A DNA stretch of 64,000 bases from an uncultured Candidatus Melainabacteria bacterium. GTDB taxonomy: Bacteria; Cyanobacteriota; Vampirovibrionia; Gastranaerophilales; Gastranaerophilaceae. Positions 36,975-43,965 of this stretch are shown piece by piece. The position numbers and the translations under genes were made by a program. The stretch's first letter is position 1. Every line of letters starts with the position of its first letter. Under the pieces are notes generated by a model. That model was not told the DNA's origin and ran no database searches. It worked only from the letters and a program-made list of their open reading frames with translations. Location of the stretch: the NCBI GenBank assembly GCA_934757255.1, contig CAKVLL010000003.1:1-64000 (forward strand), in the 5' to 3' direction.

Positions 36975-37093
36975 GGGAATAAGGTAATAGGGTAATAAGG
37001 GAATAAGAGGTTATAAATTTCTTATATAAAACTTTTTATTAATTGAATATATTTAAATCCCTTATTCCCTTATTACCCTATTACCTTATTCCC
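36975..37093. repeat. 33-bp perfect inverted repeat (MITE-like) between the TPR and U32 genes
   Basis: Arms 36975-37007 and 37061-37093 are exact reverse complements, built from variants of the heptamer GGGAATAAGG / GGTAATAG, around a 53-base AT-rich spacer. It fills almost the whole 131-bp gap and leaves only 8 bases before the next ATG. Confidence 0.95.
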
Positions 37094-37101
37094 CTCAAAT
37101 T

Positions 37102-38946
37102 ATGAAAACCGAACTTTTATCACCTGCAAAAGATAAGCAAACCGCAATTGAAGCTATAAATTGCGGTGCTGATGCTGTTTATATGGGTGCATCTTGTTTT
37201 GGTGCGAGAAGAAATGCACCAAATTCGCTTGATGATATTCAAGAGGTTGTTAATTATGCACATAAATTTTGGGCAAAAGTTTTTATTACCGTAAATACAA
37301 TTCTGAACAACAAAGAGTTGGACAAAGCTGTTAAATTGGTCCAAAAACTTGATGATATCGGTGTTGATGCGGTTATCGTTCAAGATATGGGCTTGTTAAA
37401 TAAGTTGATGGAATTGCAAAATGCTTCACAACATAATGGAAAAAATTCTCTTAATTTAGCAATACACATGAGTACACAGTGTGATAATCGAGATGTTGAA
37501 AAGGTTTCTTTTTTTAATGAACTCGGTGTTTCAAGAGTCGTTTTAGCAAGAGAACTTTCCTTAGAAAAAATTAGAGAAATTCATAATGCTAATCCAAACC
37601 TTGAACTTGAAGCTTTTGTGCACGGCGCACTCTGCGTTTCTTATAGCGGTCAATGTTACTTAAGCCAATTTATTGGTGGACGCTCTGCAAACCGTGGAGA
37701 ATGCGCTCAACCTTGTCGTAAAAAATATACGGTTAAAACAATAGAAGGAAAAATCATTGCAAAAGATGTACATGCACTTTGTTTAAAAGATTTTAACGCC
37801 TCAAAACACTTGAAAGAAATGGCTGATGCCGGTGTTTTTTCTTTTAAAATTGAAGGACGGTTAAAAGAAACAAGTTATGTCAAAAATGTTACAGCTTATT
37901 ATAGACAAGAGTTGGATAAATGTTCTACTAAAATAAGCTCAGGTAAATGTGTTTATCCTTTTAATCCAAATCCTGAAAAAAGTTTTAATCGCGGATTTAC
38001 TGACTATTTTTTAGAAAAGCGCAAGGATTGTTTTAATTTCGTTTCGCCTAAATCAAAAGGTGAATATTTGGGTGAAGTTGTTGAGGTTAAAAAAGATTGT
38101 TTTGTTATAAAAACGGATAAAGAAGTGCATGTACAAGATGGGCTCGTTGTGGGATGTGATGGATGTTTGGTGAATAAAGTTATCCTAAAAGCCCCCACCC
38201 CAACCCTCCCCCGAGGAGAGGGAGTCCTGCTTGTGATTTATCCTAATAAGAAAATTAAGTTAAAAGTCGGCGATAAGGTATACAGAAATCTTGATGTTGA
38301 GTTTGAAAAATTGCTCTCTAAACAAGTTAAACGACAAATTGGCGTACGCGTTGAGGTTATTCCCTCTCCTGGGGAGAGGGCTAGGGAGAGGGTTCTATTA
38401 ACTCTCACCGACGAAAACAATATTTCAATCACTCTGCCGCTGGAAGGTGAACTTACAAAAAATCCTGACAAAATGAAAGAAACTTTTGTTAAACAGTTTT
38501 CTAAAACAGGTGAAAGCGATTTTTATATCGAAGATATAAAAATCGCAACAGAACTTCCGTTCATGCCTGTTAGCGCAATAAACCAGCTTCGTCGTCAAGC
38601 TTTCGAACAACTTATGACTGAACGTTTGAAACAATATAAAAGAGAAATTCAAAAACAACTCAATTATCTACCATATTATAAAAAGGAATTAGATTATAGA
38701 GCCAATGTTTATAATGACGAGGCAAAAATGTTTTATTCAAAATGTGGATGTAATGTTATAGAACCTGCAATGGAAGAAAAACTTCCGGAACGTTCGATTG
38801 AACTAATGCGAACAAAACACTGTATAAAATATGCACTGAAGATGTGTAAATCGCCGCAGAAATTAGTTCTTGAAGATGAATTCGGCAAAATTTATCCACT
38901 TAATTTTGATTGTAAAAATTGTGAAATGGTTATAAAAAATAAATAA
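37102..38946 (+). CDS. U32-family peptidase-like protein (RlhA/YhbU-type) with two in-frame palindrome insertions
   Basis: A 614-residue protein starting TELLSPAKDKQTAIEAINCG. It has the TIM-barrel U32 signature EAFVHGALCVSYSGQCYLSQ with SANRGECAQPCR (cysteines, about 173-205), then a beta-barrel extension and a C-terminal region with C-x2-C pairs. U32 members such as RlhA hydroxylate RNA with an iron-sulfur cofactor and prephenate; this role is inferred. Residues about 363-376 (APTPTLPRGEG) and 419-433 (SPGERARERV) are translated palindromic elements. No Shine-Dalgarno precedes the ATG because a long inverted repeat ends 8 bases before it. Confidence 0.88.
   Translation: MKTELLSPAKDKQTAIEAINCGADAVYMGASCFGARRNAPNSLDDIQEVVNYAHKFWAKVFITVNTILNNKELDKAVKLVQKLDDIGVDAVIVQDMGLLNKLMELQNASQHNGKNSLNLAIHMSTQCDNRDVEKVSFFNELGVSRVVLARELSLEKIREIHNANPNLELEAFVHGALCVSYSGQCYLSQFIGGRSANRGECAQPCRKKYTVKTIEGKIIAKDVHALCLKDFNASKHLKEMADAGVFSFKIEGRLKETSYVKNVTAYYRQELDKCSTKISSGKCVYPFNPNPEKSFNRGFTDYFLEKRKDCFNFVSPKSKGEYLGEVVEVKKDCFVIKTDKEVHVQDGLVVGCDGCLVNKVILKAPTPTLPRGEGVLLVIYPNKKIKLKVGDKVYRNLDVEFEKLLSKQVKRQIGVRVEVIPSPGERARERVLLTLTDENNISITLPLEGELTKNPDKMKETFVKQFSKTGESDFYIEDIKIATELPFMPVSAINQLRRQAFEQLMTERLKQYKREIQKQLNYLPYYKKELDYRANVYNDEAKMFYSKCGCNVIEPAMEEKLPERSIELMRTKHCIKYALKMCKSPQKLVLEDEFGKIYPLNFDCKNCEMVIKNK
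38189..38231. repeat. REP-like palindrome inserted in the U32 gene, left copy
   Basis: A GC-rich tract (CCCCCACCCCAACCCTCC followed by CCGAGGAGAGGGA) unlike the AT-rich gene around it. It keeps the reading frame and encodes APTPTLPRGEG. It is an imperfect inverse of the copy at 38356-38396. Confidence 0.8.
38356..38396. repeat. REP-like palindrome inserted in the U32 gene, right copy
   Basis: TTCCCTCTCCTGGGGAGAGG followed by GCTAGGGAGAGGG, inverse to the left copy and also in frame. The approximately 125 bp between the copies encodes sequence expected of the native beta-barrel domain (IKLKVGDKVYRNLD). Confidence 0.8.
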
Positions 38947-38952
38947 ATTTTA

Positions 38953-38981
38953 TTGCAAAATTTTTGATAATAAACTAAAAT
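38953..38981 (+). promoter_or_regulatory. Promoter of tRNA-Thr
   Basis: TTGCAA (38953-38958), a 17-bp spacer and TAAAAT (38976-38981), 8 bases before the tRNA. Confidence 0.6.
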
Positions 38982-38989
38982 ATTGATAT

Positions 38990-39062
<73 letters not shown>

Positions 39063-39122
39063 AGTTTTACAGAATTCTAAATTTTCCGTTGTGCCATATT
39101 TGTGCCAGCTTAACTTTGAGAC

Positions 39123-40136
39123 TTATATATACTTATTTAATTTATTAACAGCTTCTATGTTTCTTTTTCTTGAAATTGCAAGATATCTTTCTGTAGTTGT
39201 AAGGTCTGAATGACCTAATAGAAACTGAATAGTTCTAATATCAACACCCTCTTCTAACAACCACGTACCCATTGTTCTTCTTAAATCGTGAAAGTGGAAA
39301 TCTTCAATATTAGCTTCTGCCAAAGCGTGCTTAAAAGATTTTTTGATATCTGTATATGGTAAACCTGTTTGAGGATTAACGAATACATACCCCTTTGCTT
39401 TTGGCTCTAGCGTTATTAGAAGATTGTGCAATGTTTCGGATATTGGATGCATTATTTCTTTTTTACCTTTGTTGTTCTGCTTTAAGATTTGAATATAACC
39501 TAGGTCTAAATCAATTTGTTCCCATCTCAATTGCAAAACATTACTTCTTCTAAAACCTGTAAGGAGTGCTATTTTAACAATATTAGTCAAATATTTAGGC
39601 ATAACATCTTTCAGACGTTGCCATTCTTCTGTCGAAAGATAGCGATATCTGTGGTTATCTTCGTCCAAAAAGGACACATCGTTTACAGGATTATAGTTAA
39701 TAAGCTTATCTTTTTTAAGAATATTGTACGCCCTTCTTAGCGTAGAAAGATATCTATTAACAGTAGCTTTTGTTCTACCTAGTGATAAAATATGTGTTTT
39801 TAAAGCTTCTATATCACTAGGGCGAATTGATTTGATATTTTTATTTTTGCCAAAATATTGCAATAAAAAAACGGCTTGTTGTCGAGCCGTTTTCCAATCT
39901 TTGTTATTTGCCATACAGGTTTCAATAAACTTATCAATCATAAAATGAAATGTATAGTTTTTTTCTTTTTCTGCTAATAAACCTTCTTGCTTTAATCTTA
40001 ACTTGTATCTGATACCATCTTCTACCGCGCTTGCTTCTGCTTTGTTGTTTGCACCAGTACAAGGTAAATGATAGCGTTCTCCGTTTATACGCCCTCTGCA
40101 ATACCAAGAGCCGTTCTTATGTTTGTAAACACCCAT
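39123..40136 (-). CDS. Tyrosine-family site-specific integrase
   Basis: A 337-residue recombinase. The N-terminal arm-binding region has the usual KHKNGSWYCRGRINGERYHL start, a SAM-like core-binding domain spans about 60-150, and the catalytic domain has the arginine in LLTGFRRSNVLQLRW, the H-x-x-R box HDLRRTMGTWL, the second histidine in LLGHSDLTTTERYL and the nucleophilic tyrosine in that last block. It reads towards the tRNA-Thr target. Its start overlaps the excisionase-like gene by 20 bp. Confidence 0.96.
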   Translation of the reverse strand: MGVYKHKNGSWYCRGRINGERYHLPCTGANNKAEASAVEDGIRYKLRLKQEGLLAEKEKNYTFHFMIDKFIETCMANNKDWKTARQQAVFLLQYFGKNKNIKSIRPSDIEALKTHILSLGRTKATVNRYLSTLRRAYNILKKDKLINYNPVNDVSFLDEDNHRYRYLSTEEWQRLKDVMPKYLTNIVKIALLTGFRRSNVLQLRWEQIDLDLGYIQILKQNNKGKKEIMHPISETLHNLLITLEPKAKGYVFVNPQTGLPYTDIKKSFKHALAEANIEDFHFHDLRRTMGTWLLEEGVDIRTIQFLLGHSDLTTTERYLAISRKRNIEAVNKLNKYI

Positions 40137-40308
40137 TAATCCAATCCTCTAATCTTGGCTTAATAAATCTAGTGCAAGAAGCCTTACCACCCGGCATTTT
40201 GAACAATACTTGTTCAGGAAACTTATTCCTGCTAACCCAACTTCTTACAGTGCTTTTATCTACTTGAAATATTTTAGCAACGTCTTCTGCCGTCATTAGT
40301 TCTATCAT
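40117..40308 (-). CDS. Excisionase-like helix-turn-helix protein
   Basis: A 63-residue MerR/Xis-type winged helix: LMTAEDVAKIFQVDKSTVRSWVSRNKFP, then KASCTRFIKPRLEDWI. Small HTH proteins of this type directly upstream of an integrase usually act as recombination directionality factors. It overlaps the integrase start, so the two are translated together. Confidence 0.85.
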   Translation of the reverse strand: MIELMTAEDVAKIFQVDKSTVRSWVSRNKFPEQVLFKMPGGKASCTRFIKPRLEDWINGCLQT

Positions 40309-40473
40309 TTATTCTTCCCCTATTAATTCTTTTAATCTATCTTGCATAAGCGCAACTGTATCACATTGGAAATATTTGATACAAGATTTTTCACATTGTG
40401 ATAGTACGCAATCCAAAATAAAATCGTTCATTTTATTAATGTCATACACGCATATATTATCGCAATAGCTCAT
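40309..40473 (-). CDS. Cysteine-rich miniprotein (54 residues)
   Basis: An ATG 8 bases after AAAGGA opens a 54-residue frame with six cysteines (positions 4, 8, 22, 27, 31, 37): MSYCDNICVYDINKMNDF and onward. Its stop abuts the excisionase start and its 5' end overlaps the upstream gene by 17 bp, typical of this operon. The cysteine spacing suggests zinc binding. Function unknown. Confidence 0.6.
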   Translation of the reverse strand: MSYCDNICVYDINKMNDFILDCVLSQCEKSCIKYFQCDTVALMQDRLKELIGEE

Positions 40474-40777
40474 TTTGATTTTCCTTTATTTCTTGCATTA
40501 TAAAGTGCATACGTGCCAAAGCATTGAAGGCAATGTGCGCCGAATGAAGAAGTTTGGACTCATCATCGTATAAGCTAACATCTTCTGCCATTAAATGCCT
40601 TAGAAGGGCATTGGAATACCTCTCCTTACCGTTTTCTACAAGCTTCCAATTGCTCTTTGAATATTTATCAGCACCAAACATCCAAACTCTACAAAGTTCT
40701 TGTAATTCAGGTGCAAAATCTATTATCATTTCTGCCATTCTTGGCTTATCTTTATCGTATTTAATACCTGTTTCCAT
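40457..40777 (-). CDS. DUF5664-like phage nucleotide metabolism protein
   Basis: A 106-residue protein with the pattern KYDKDKPRMAEMI, ELCRVWMFGADKYSKSNW and NALLRHLMAE, followed by LLHSAHIAFNALARM. This matches the dATP/dGTP diphosphohydrolase-associated DUF5664 domain of phages, an all-alpha fold related in style to MazG. The start is the METGIKYDKD methionine, preceded by AAAGGA; an upstream in-frame ATG lies inside the previous gene. Confidence 0.75.
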   Translation of the reverse strand: METGIKYDKDKPRMAEMIIDFAPELQELCRVWMFGADKYSKSNWKLVENGKERYSNALLRHLMAEDVSLYDDESKLLHSAHIAFNALARMHFIMQEIKENQNELLR

Positions 40778-40937
40778 TATTATTCCTTTCATCAATTTTG
40801 CGCATTTCTTGGATAAATAAATCTTTGGAAATTTTGCCACTAATATATTCATTAGTTAGCGTTTCCTTGTCCTTATATTTATTTGCGCTAAAGCCCCTTA
40901 AAAAATTCAAGATATCGTTATCTTCAAAACTATTCAT
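40761..40937 (-). CDS. Small hypothetical phage protein (58 residues)
   Basis: Starts at the ATG preceded by GAGGTG and encodes MNSFEDNDILNFLRGFSANK and onward, a charged helical protein. It overlaps the preceding stop by 8 bp and the next start by 17 bp. Not recognised. Confidence 0.6.
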   Translation of the reverse strand: MNSFEDNDILNFLRGFSANKYKDKETLTNEYISGKISKDLFIQEMRKIDERNNNGNRY

Positions 40938-41403
40938 ATTTGCCACCTCTTTTTAGCAAATCCAATATGCTTTCTATGAAATCTTCATCAAAAAATTGTT
41001 TGAATTCATCAGCAGTTAATTTTTCAGATTGTTCTACGGCATATCTCAAATCATTTGTTATTGCGTTTAATCTAATATGCTCATCAGTAAGTCTTATTGC
41101 TTTTTTAGCAAGTTCAGCGATTTGTGAATGAGTTAGTCCTGCGAAGTATTCATCATCAAATGGATGTCCTTTCATACCCATTTCAGTCATTACCTTATCT
41201 CGGATAAAATCCTTGTAATCTTTACCTTGTAAGATTTCTGTAATCATTGACTTTAGTTGTCCTCTGACGCATTGTCGAATTAATTCATTTAGTTTGTTTG
41301 CATCTTTAAATATTTCATCTTTAATTAATTCGGGCAATTTTTCTTTTACATATTCTTCAATTTCTTCTTCATGTTCTAATCGAAAACTTGTGCTTAAATA
41401 CAT
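40930..41403 (-). CDS. Hypothetical phage protein (157 residues)
   Basis: Strongly charged, all-helical (EEIEEYVKEKLPELIKDEIF...), with no recognised domain. It shares a base with the stop of the upstream gene at 41403 and overlaps the next start by 8 bp. Confidence 0.7.
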   Translation of the reverse strand: MYLSTSFRLEHEEEIEEYVKEKLPELIKDEIFKDANKLNELIRQCVRGQLKSMITEILQGKDYKDFIRDKVMTEMGMKGHPFDDEYFAGLTHSQIAELAKKAIRLTDEHIRLNAITNDLRYAVEQSEKLTADEFKQFFDEDFIESILDLLKRGGKYE

Positions 41404-41630
41404 TAATATCCTAACCTTTCCATGTTTATGTTTTCATTTATGATATCCCACATTTCGTCATACACTTCTGAAATAGGAATTTCTCCTCGCTCATCATATT
41501 TGTACCAACTTCTTAATTTGTCAGTTATCTGACTAAGACAATAAGCCATATCATCTGCTTGTACGTGTCTTTGATATTCTGTTCTATCAAAGTTTTCATC
41601 ATCTGTATCGAAGCTAAATGTTATCTTCAT
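41403..41630 (-). CDS. Conserved phage hypothetical protein (75 residues)
   Basis: Starts MKITFSFDTDDENFDRTEY after GAGGACAAAG and continues ADDMAYCLSQITDKLRSWYK. Short proteins with this beta strand plus helix layout are common in siphophage and podophage early regions; their function is unknown. Upstream in-frame starts overlap the next gene and are less likely. Confidence 0.7.
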   Translation of the reverse strand: MKITFSFDTDDENFDRTEYQRHVQADDMAYCLSQITDKLRSWYKYDERGEIPISEVYDEMWDIINENINMERLGY

Positions 41631-41778
41631 CTTTGTCCTCGCAATTAAAATTTGCCATAGCAAGCCATTCACCACGGCTTACAGCTTCATTTCTTATTTC
41701 GTCAGTAAGCCTTCTTGAACAAGGCTTTTTACAATCCTTAGTTGTACAAAAAGTCATATCTTTGTATGTAAACATCAT
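41614..41778 (-). CDS. Small cysteine-containing phage protein (54 residues)
   Basis: Encodes MMFTYKDMTFCTTKDCKKPC followed by SRRLTDEIRNEAVS. The spacing C-x4-C-x3-C with a following R-R-L is typical of a very common small phage protein that probably binds zinc. GGGAG lies 7 bases before the ATG. Its ATG overlaps the stop of the upstream decoration-like gene (ATGA). Confidence 0.7.
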   Translation of the reverse strand: MMFTYKDMTFCTTKDCKKPCSRRLTDEIRNEAVSRGEWLAMANFNCEDKDEDNI

Positions 41779-42158
41779 TTCTTACTCCCATATCTTGAAG
41801 TAACATAAACTGCGCCTTTAAATTTTTCAGGAAAATCTATATAGATGCTTCCGTCATTTCTGATGAAACGACAAATATCAGCAACATTTATAGCCGAAAT
41901 ACCGTTAGGAATTTCCATGCAGATATCACCTAACATTGAATTCGGATATTTGTCTCCGGCTTTAAATGTAATTATTTCTACTTTGCCAAAGTTGATAATA
42001 TTGATAAACATACCATTCTTATAATCATAATCACTAACGTGTTGGATATTAATGCCTTGTCCACCTTCAATATCAGTAGTGTCTATCATAATATTGGCAA
42101 TACTTTCTTCGTGATTTAATTCAGGGTATTGCACTTTTACATTAATTCTTTCTTTCAT
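41775..42158 (-). CDS. Early-region paralogue of the late decoration-like head protein
   Basis: A 127-residue protein. Its C-terminal half (ITFKAGDKYPNSMLGDICM, ICRFIRNDGSIYIDF, FKGAVYV) aligns with the late protein at 63121 (ITIKAGDNYPNAMLGDLTI, ISRFENRDGSVDLAF, FAGTIYA) with 13 of 16 identities in the first block. The N-terminal half has diverged. The late copy is immediately downstream of the capsid gene. Why a capsid-associated fold sits in the early operon is unknown; options are a second accessory head protein, a cell-surface or interaction module, or a decoy. AGGAAGG precedes the start. Confidence 0.8.
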   Translation of the reverse strand: MKERINVKVQYPELNHEESIANIMIDTTDIEGGQGINIQHVSDYDYKNGMFINIINFGKVEIITFKAGDKYPNSMLGDICMEIPNGISAINVADICRFIRNDGSIYIDFPEKFKGAVYVTSRYGSKK

Positions 42159-42168
42159 TTTAACCTTC

Positions 42169-42639
42169 CTATAAATAGCTTCTGATTAAATCTGTTATCT
42201 GCCTATCAAAAGGCTTTTTATCGTCTGTTTCAGACCAAAGGAATATTGTTACACCTAAATAAGCCATCTCTTTATAGAATGACACTAGCTTTGTGTGAAC
42301 ATTGAATTCAATACCTATGTTTTCTGAAAATTCATTGAAGCTTTCAATTGTAACAGGTACTGTCTTTGTAATTTCTTTGTATAACCTTTTGTAAGTAAAT
42401 TTCTGTTGGAAGTTCTTGATATATTCAAAAACTTCTGTACTCAATTCATTTAAATCTTCGTGATTGAAGTCTAATTCGTGAGCAGGATTTCTTATATAAA
42501 GTGTTAGCTGTGTTTTAACCTGTCTTGAAATCCTATCAAACACAACCATCTTTCTATTGATTTCTCTAACATCTCCTCTAGCTATAATATCTCTTGCTTT
42601 TGAGATATCGGAAAGAAGATTTGATACAAGCTTTTTCAT
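42169..42639 (-). CDS. Hypothetical phage protein (156 residues)
   Basis: A helical, mixed-charge protein (NLLSDISKARDIIARGDVRE...) with no recognised domain or signal. It shares one base with the stop of the HTH gene upstream, so the pair is translationally coupled. Confidence 0.65.
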   Translation of the reverse strand: MKKLVSNLLSDISKARDIIARGDVREINRKMVVFDRISRQVKTQLTLYIRNPAHELDFNHEDLNELSTEVFEYIKNFQQKFTYKRLYKEITKTVPVTIESFNEFSENIGIEFNVHTKLVSFYKEMAYLGVTIFLWSETDDKKPFDRQITDLIRSYL

Positions 42640-42890
42640 TACATACCTAAACTTTCACAATAATCTATTAATCTGTCTGCGCAATCTTGCCTGTTGATAG
42701 TTTCAAACAAATTGCATAACTTATACGCGAGTTGCTTATTTAATTTGAATAATTGAATAATTCTCTTTTTCTTTTTACCTATTGTTCGGAATTCATCAAA
42801 TCCATATCTACCCATAAATGAGTACATTCTATCTTTTGATATTCCTGCAATATCTGCTAATTCGGCAATTGAACATAACTTTTCTTCCAT
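42639..42890 (-). CDS. Small helix-turn-helix DNA-binding protein (83 residues)
   Basis: The N-terminus EKLCSIAELADIAGISKDRM fits a MerR-like HTH, followed by a basic segment GKKKKRIIQL and a helical tail. Probably a phage transcription regulator; the target is unknown. Confidence 0.65.
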   Translation of the reverse strand: MEEKLCSIAELADIAGISKDRMYSFMGRYGFDEFRTIGKKKKRIIQLFKLNKQLAYKLCNLFETINRQDCADRLIDYCESLGM

Positions 42891-42902
42891 TAGCGCAACT
42901 CC

Positions 42903-43079
42903 TTAGTTGGAGTTACGCTTTAAGAATTCTTCACTTTTTTCTTTGTAGTTCTGTTTATTAACTTTAGAGCCGATTAGCGTTGCAAGAACTTTCAATAATG
43001 AAAACTCAATAATTGCACCTATGCTTTTGTAAACAAAAATACCTACTACTACATTAACGATTAATTCTAAATCCAACAT
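42903..43079 (-). CDS. Small single-pass membrane protein (58 residues)
   Basis: Encodes MLDLELIVNVVVGIFVYKSI followed by more hydrophobic residues and a basic, charged tail (NKQNYKEKSEEFLKRN). AAAGGGA lies upstream of the ATG, inside the end of the previous gene (26-bp overlap). One transmembrane helix with a cytoplasmic tail. Function unknown. Confidence 0.6.
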   Translation of the reverse strand: MLDLELIVNVVVGIFVYKSIGAIIEFSLLKVLATLIGSKVNKQNYKEKSEEFLKRNSN

Positions 43080-43335
43080 TATACTTTTCCCTTTCTTTAT
43101 TTGCCCTTCTTACTTCTGCTAAATTTGAGAAATCTATTTTCTTAAATTCATTCAATAAGAATTGAGCCTGTTCTACACTAATTTCCTCGTAATTAAGAGC
43201 CACATTTACTTTATCCATAAGCTCTTTAATTTCCCCTGATAAACTTCCTGCTCTTGCTCTAGGAGTGCTTAATAACTTATTGTATTTATCTTTAGCTACG
43301 TTTAAACAGGAAGTAAAAAACTCATAAGTAGCCAT
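43054..43335 (-). CDS. Hypothetical phage protein (93 residues)
   Basis: Helical, with EFFTSCLNVAKDKYNKLLST and a basic C-terminus. Its ATG shares one base with the upstream stop. Not recognised. Confidence 0.6.
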   Translation of the reverse strand: MATYEFFTSCLNVAKDKYNKLLSTPRARAGSLSGEIKELMDKVNVALNYEEISVEQAQFLLNEFKKIDFSNLAEVRRANKEREKYNVGFRINR

Positions 43336-43526
43336 TAATCCTCTCCTAAAATGTACTTTTGGAAATATCCTATAATTTCATCTTCGGAAAGCCTTCTTTT
43401 TGTTTTGACTATTAACTCCCTATTGGATTTGTCAACAATAACTTCTGTTTCACCTTCCCAAAAGTGTTCTTTTCCATCAGCTTTCTTTTTACCTATATTG
43501 AATAAGTTCATTAAAAATCTAAACAT
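43335..43526 (-). CDS. Hypothetical phage protein (63 residues)
   Basis: The N-terminal FRFLMNLFNIGKKK is amphipathic, followed by a beta-rich segment (TEVIVDKSNRELIVKTKRR). It is coupled to the next gene by a one-base overlap. Function unknown. Confidence 0.55.
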   Translation of the reverse strand: MFRFLMNLFNIGKKKADGKEHFWEGETEVIVDKSNRELIVKTKRRLSEDEIIGYFQKYILGED

Positions 43527-43546
43527 TACTCTCCTTTCATAGCTAT

Positions 43547-43933
43547 CTACATCTCGTTTAAAAAGCTAATCTCTACTTCTATCCTCGGATTATTCCTATC
43601 TAGTAAGACTTTTGAGCCATCAGTAGAAGCGATGATATTTGAGTTATCATCGGCAAATACTTCGGCTTTAACTAACGCATCCGCAATAGCCTGCATATAG
43701 CCCATTAAATCGCTTCTAAAATTCTTTTCTTTATAGAATATACATTTCAGATTGCAAGGCATGTCTATGGGCTTGCTAGTGGGCTTAGTTTCATGAATAA
43801 ATGTGCATACTTGCTTTTCAAATTCTTTATATTGTTTACTAGGTAATAATAAGGTTCTTCCATTCTTTAATGTAACGATGCTAGAATGGTTTTTCTTAGT
43901 ACGTGGCTTTACTGGTATTGTAAATTTAATCAT
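43547..43933 (-). CDS. rusA: RusA-family Holliday junction resolvase
   Basis: A 128-residue endonuclease with the RusA layout: a basic N-terminus (IPVKPRTKKNHSS), the catalytic acidic block RSDLMGYMQAIADALVKAEVFADDN (aspartates near 78, 88 and 97-98) and the C-terminal NPRIEVEI strand. It resolves recombination or replication intermediates in phage DNA. It sits directly downstream of dnaB. Confidence 0.9.
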   Translation of the reverse strand: MIKFTIPVKPRTKKNHSSIVTLKNGRTLLLPSKQYKEFEKQVCTFIHETKPTSKPIDMPCNLKCIFYKEKNFRSDLMGYMQAIADALVKAEVFADDNSNIIASTDGSKVLLDRNNPRIEVEISFLNEM

Positions 43934-43965
43934 ATCCTCTCCTTTGTGGTAGAGGTTATGTGCGA

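Noticed and set aside
36975..37093. Simple terminator
   Set aside because: Arms are far too long (33 bp perfect) with a 53-base spacer and no T-run; a repeat element fits better.
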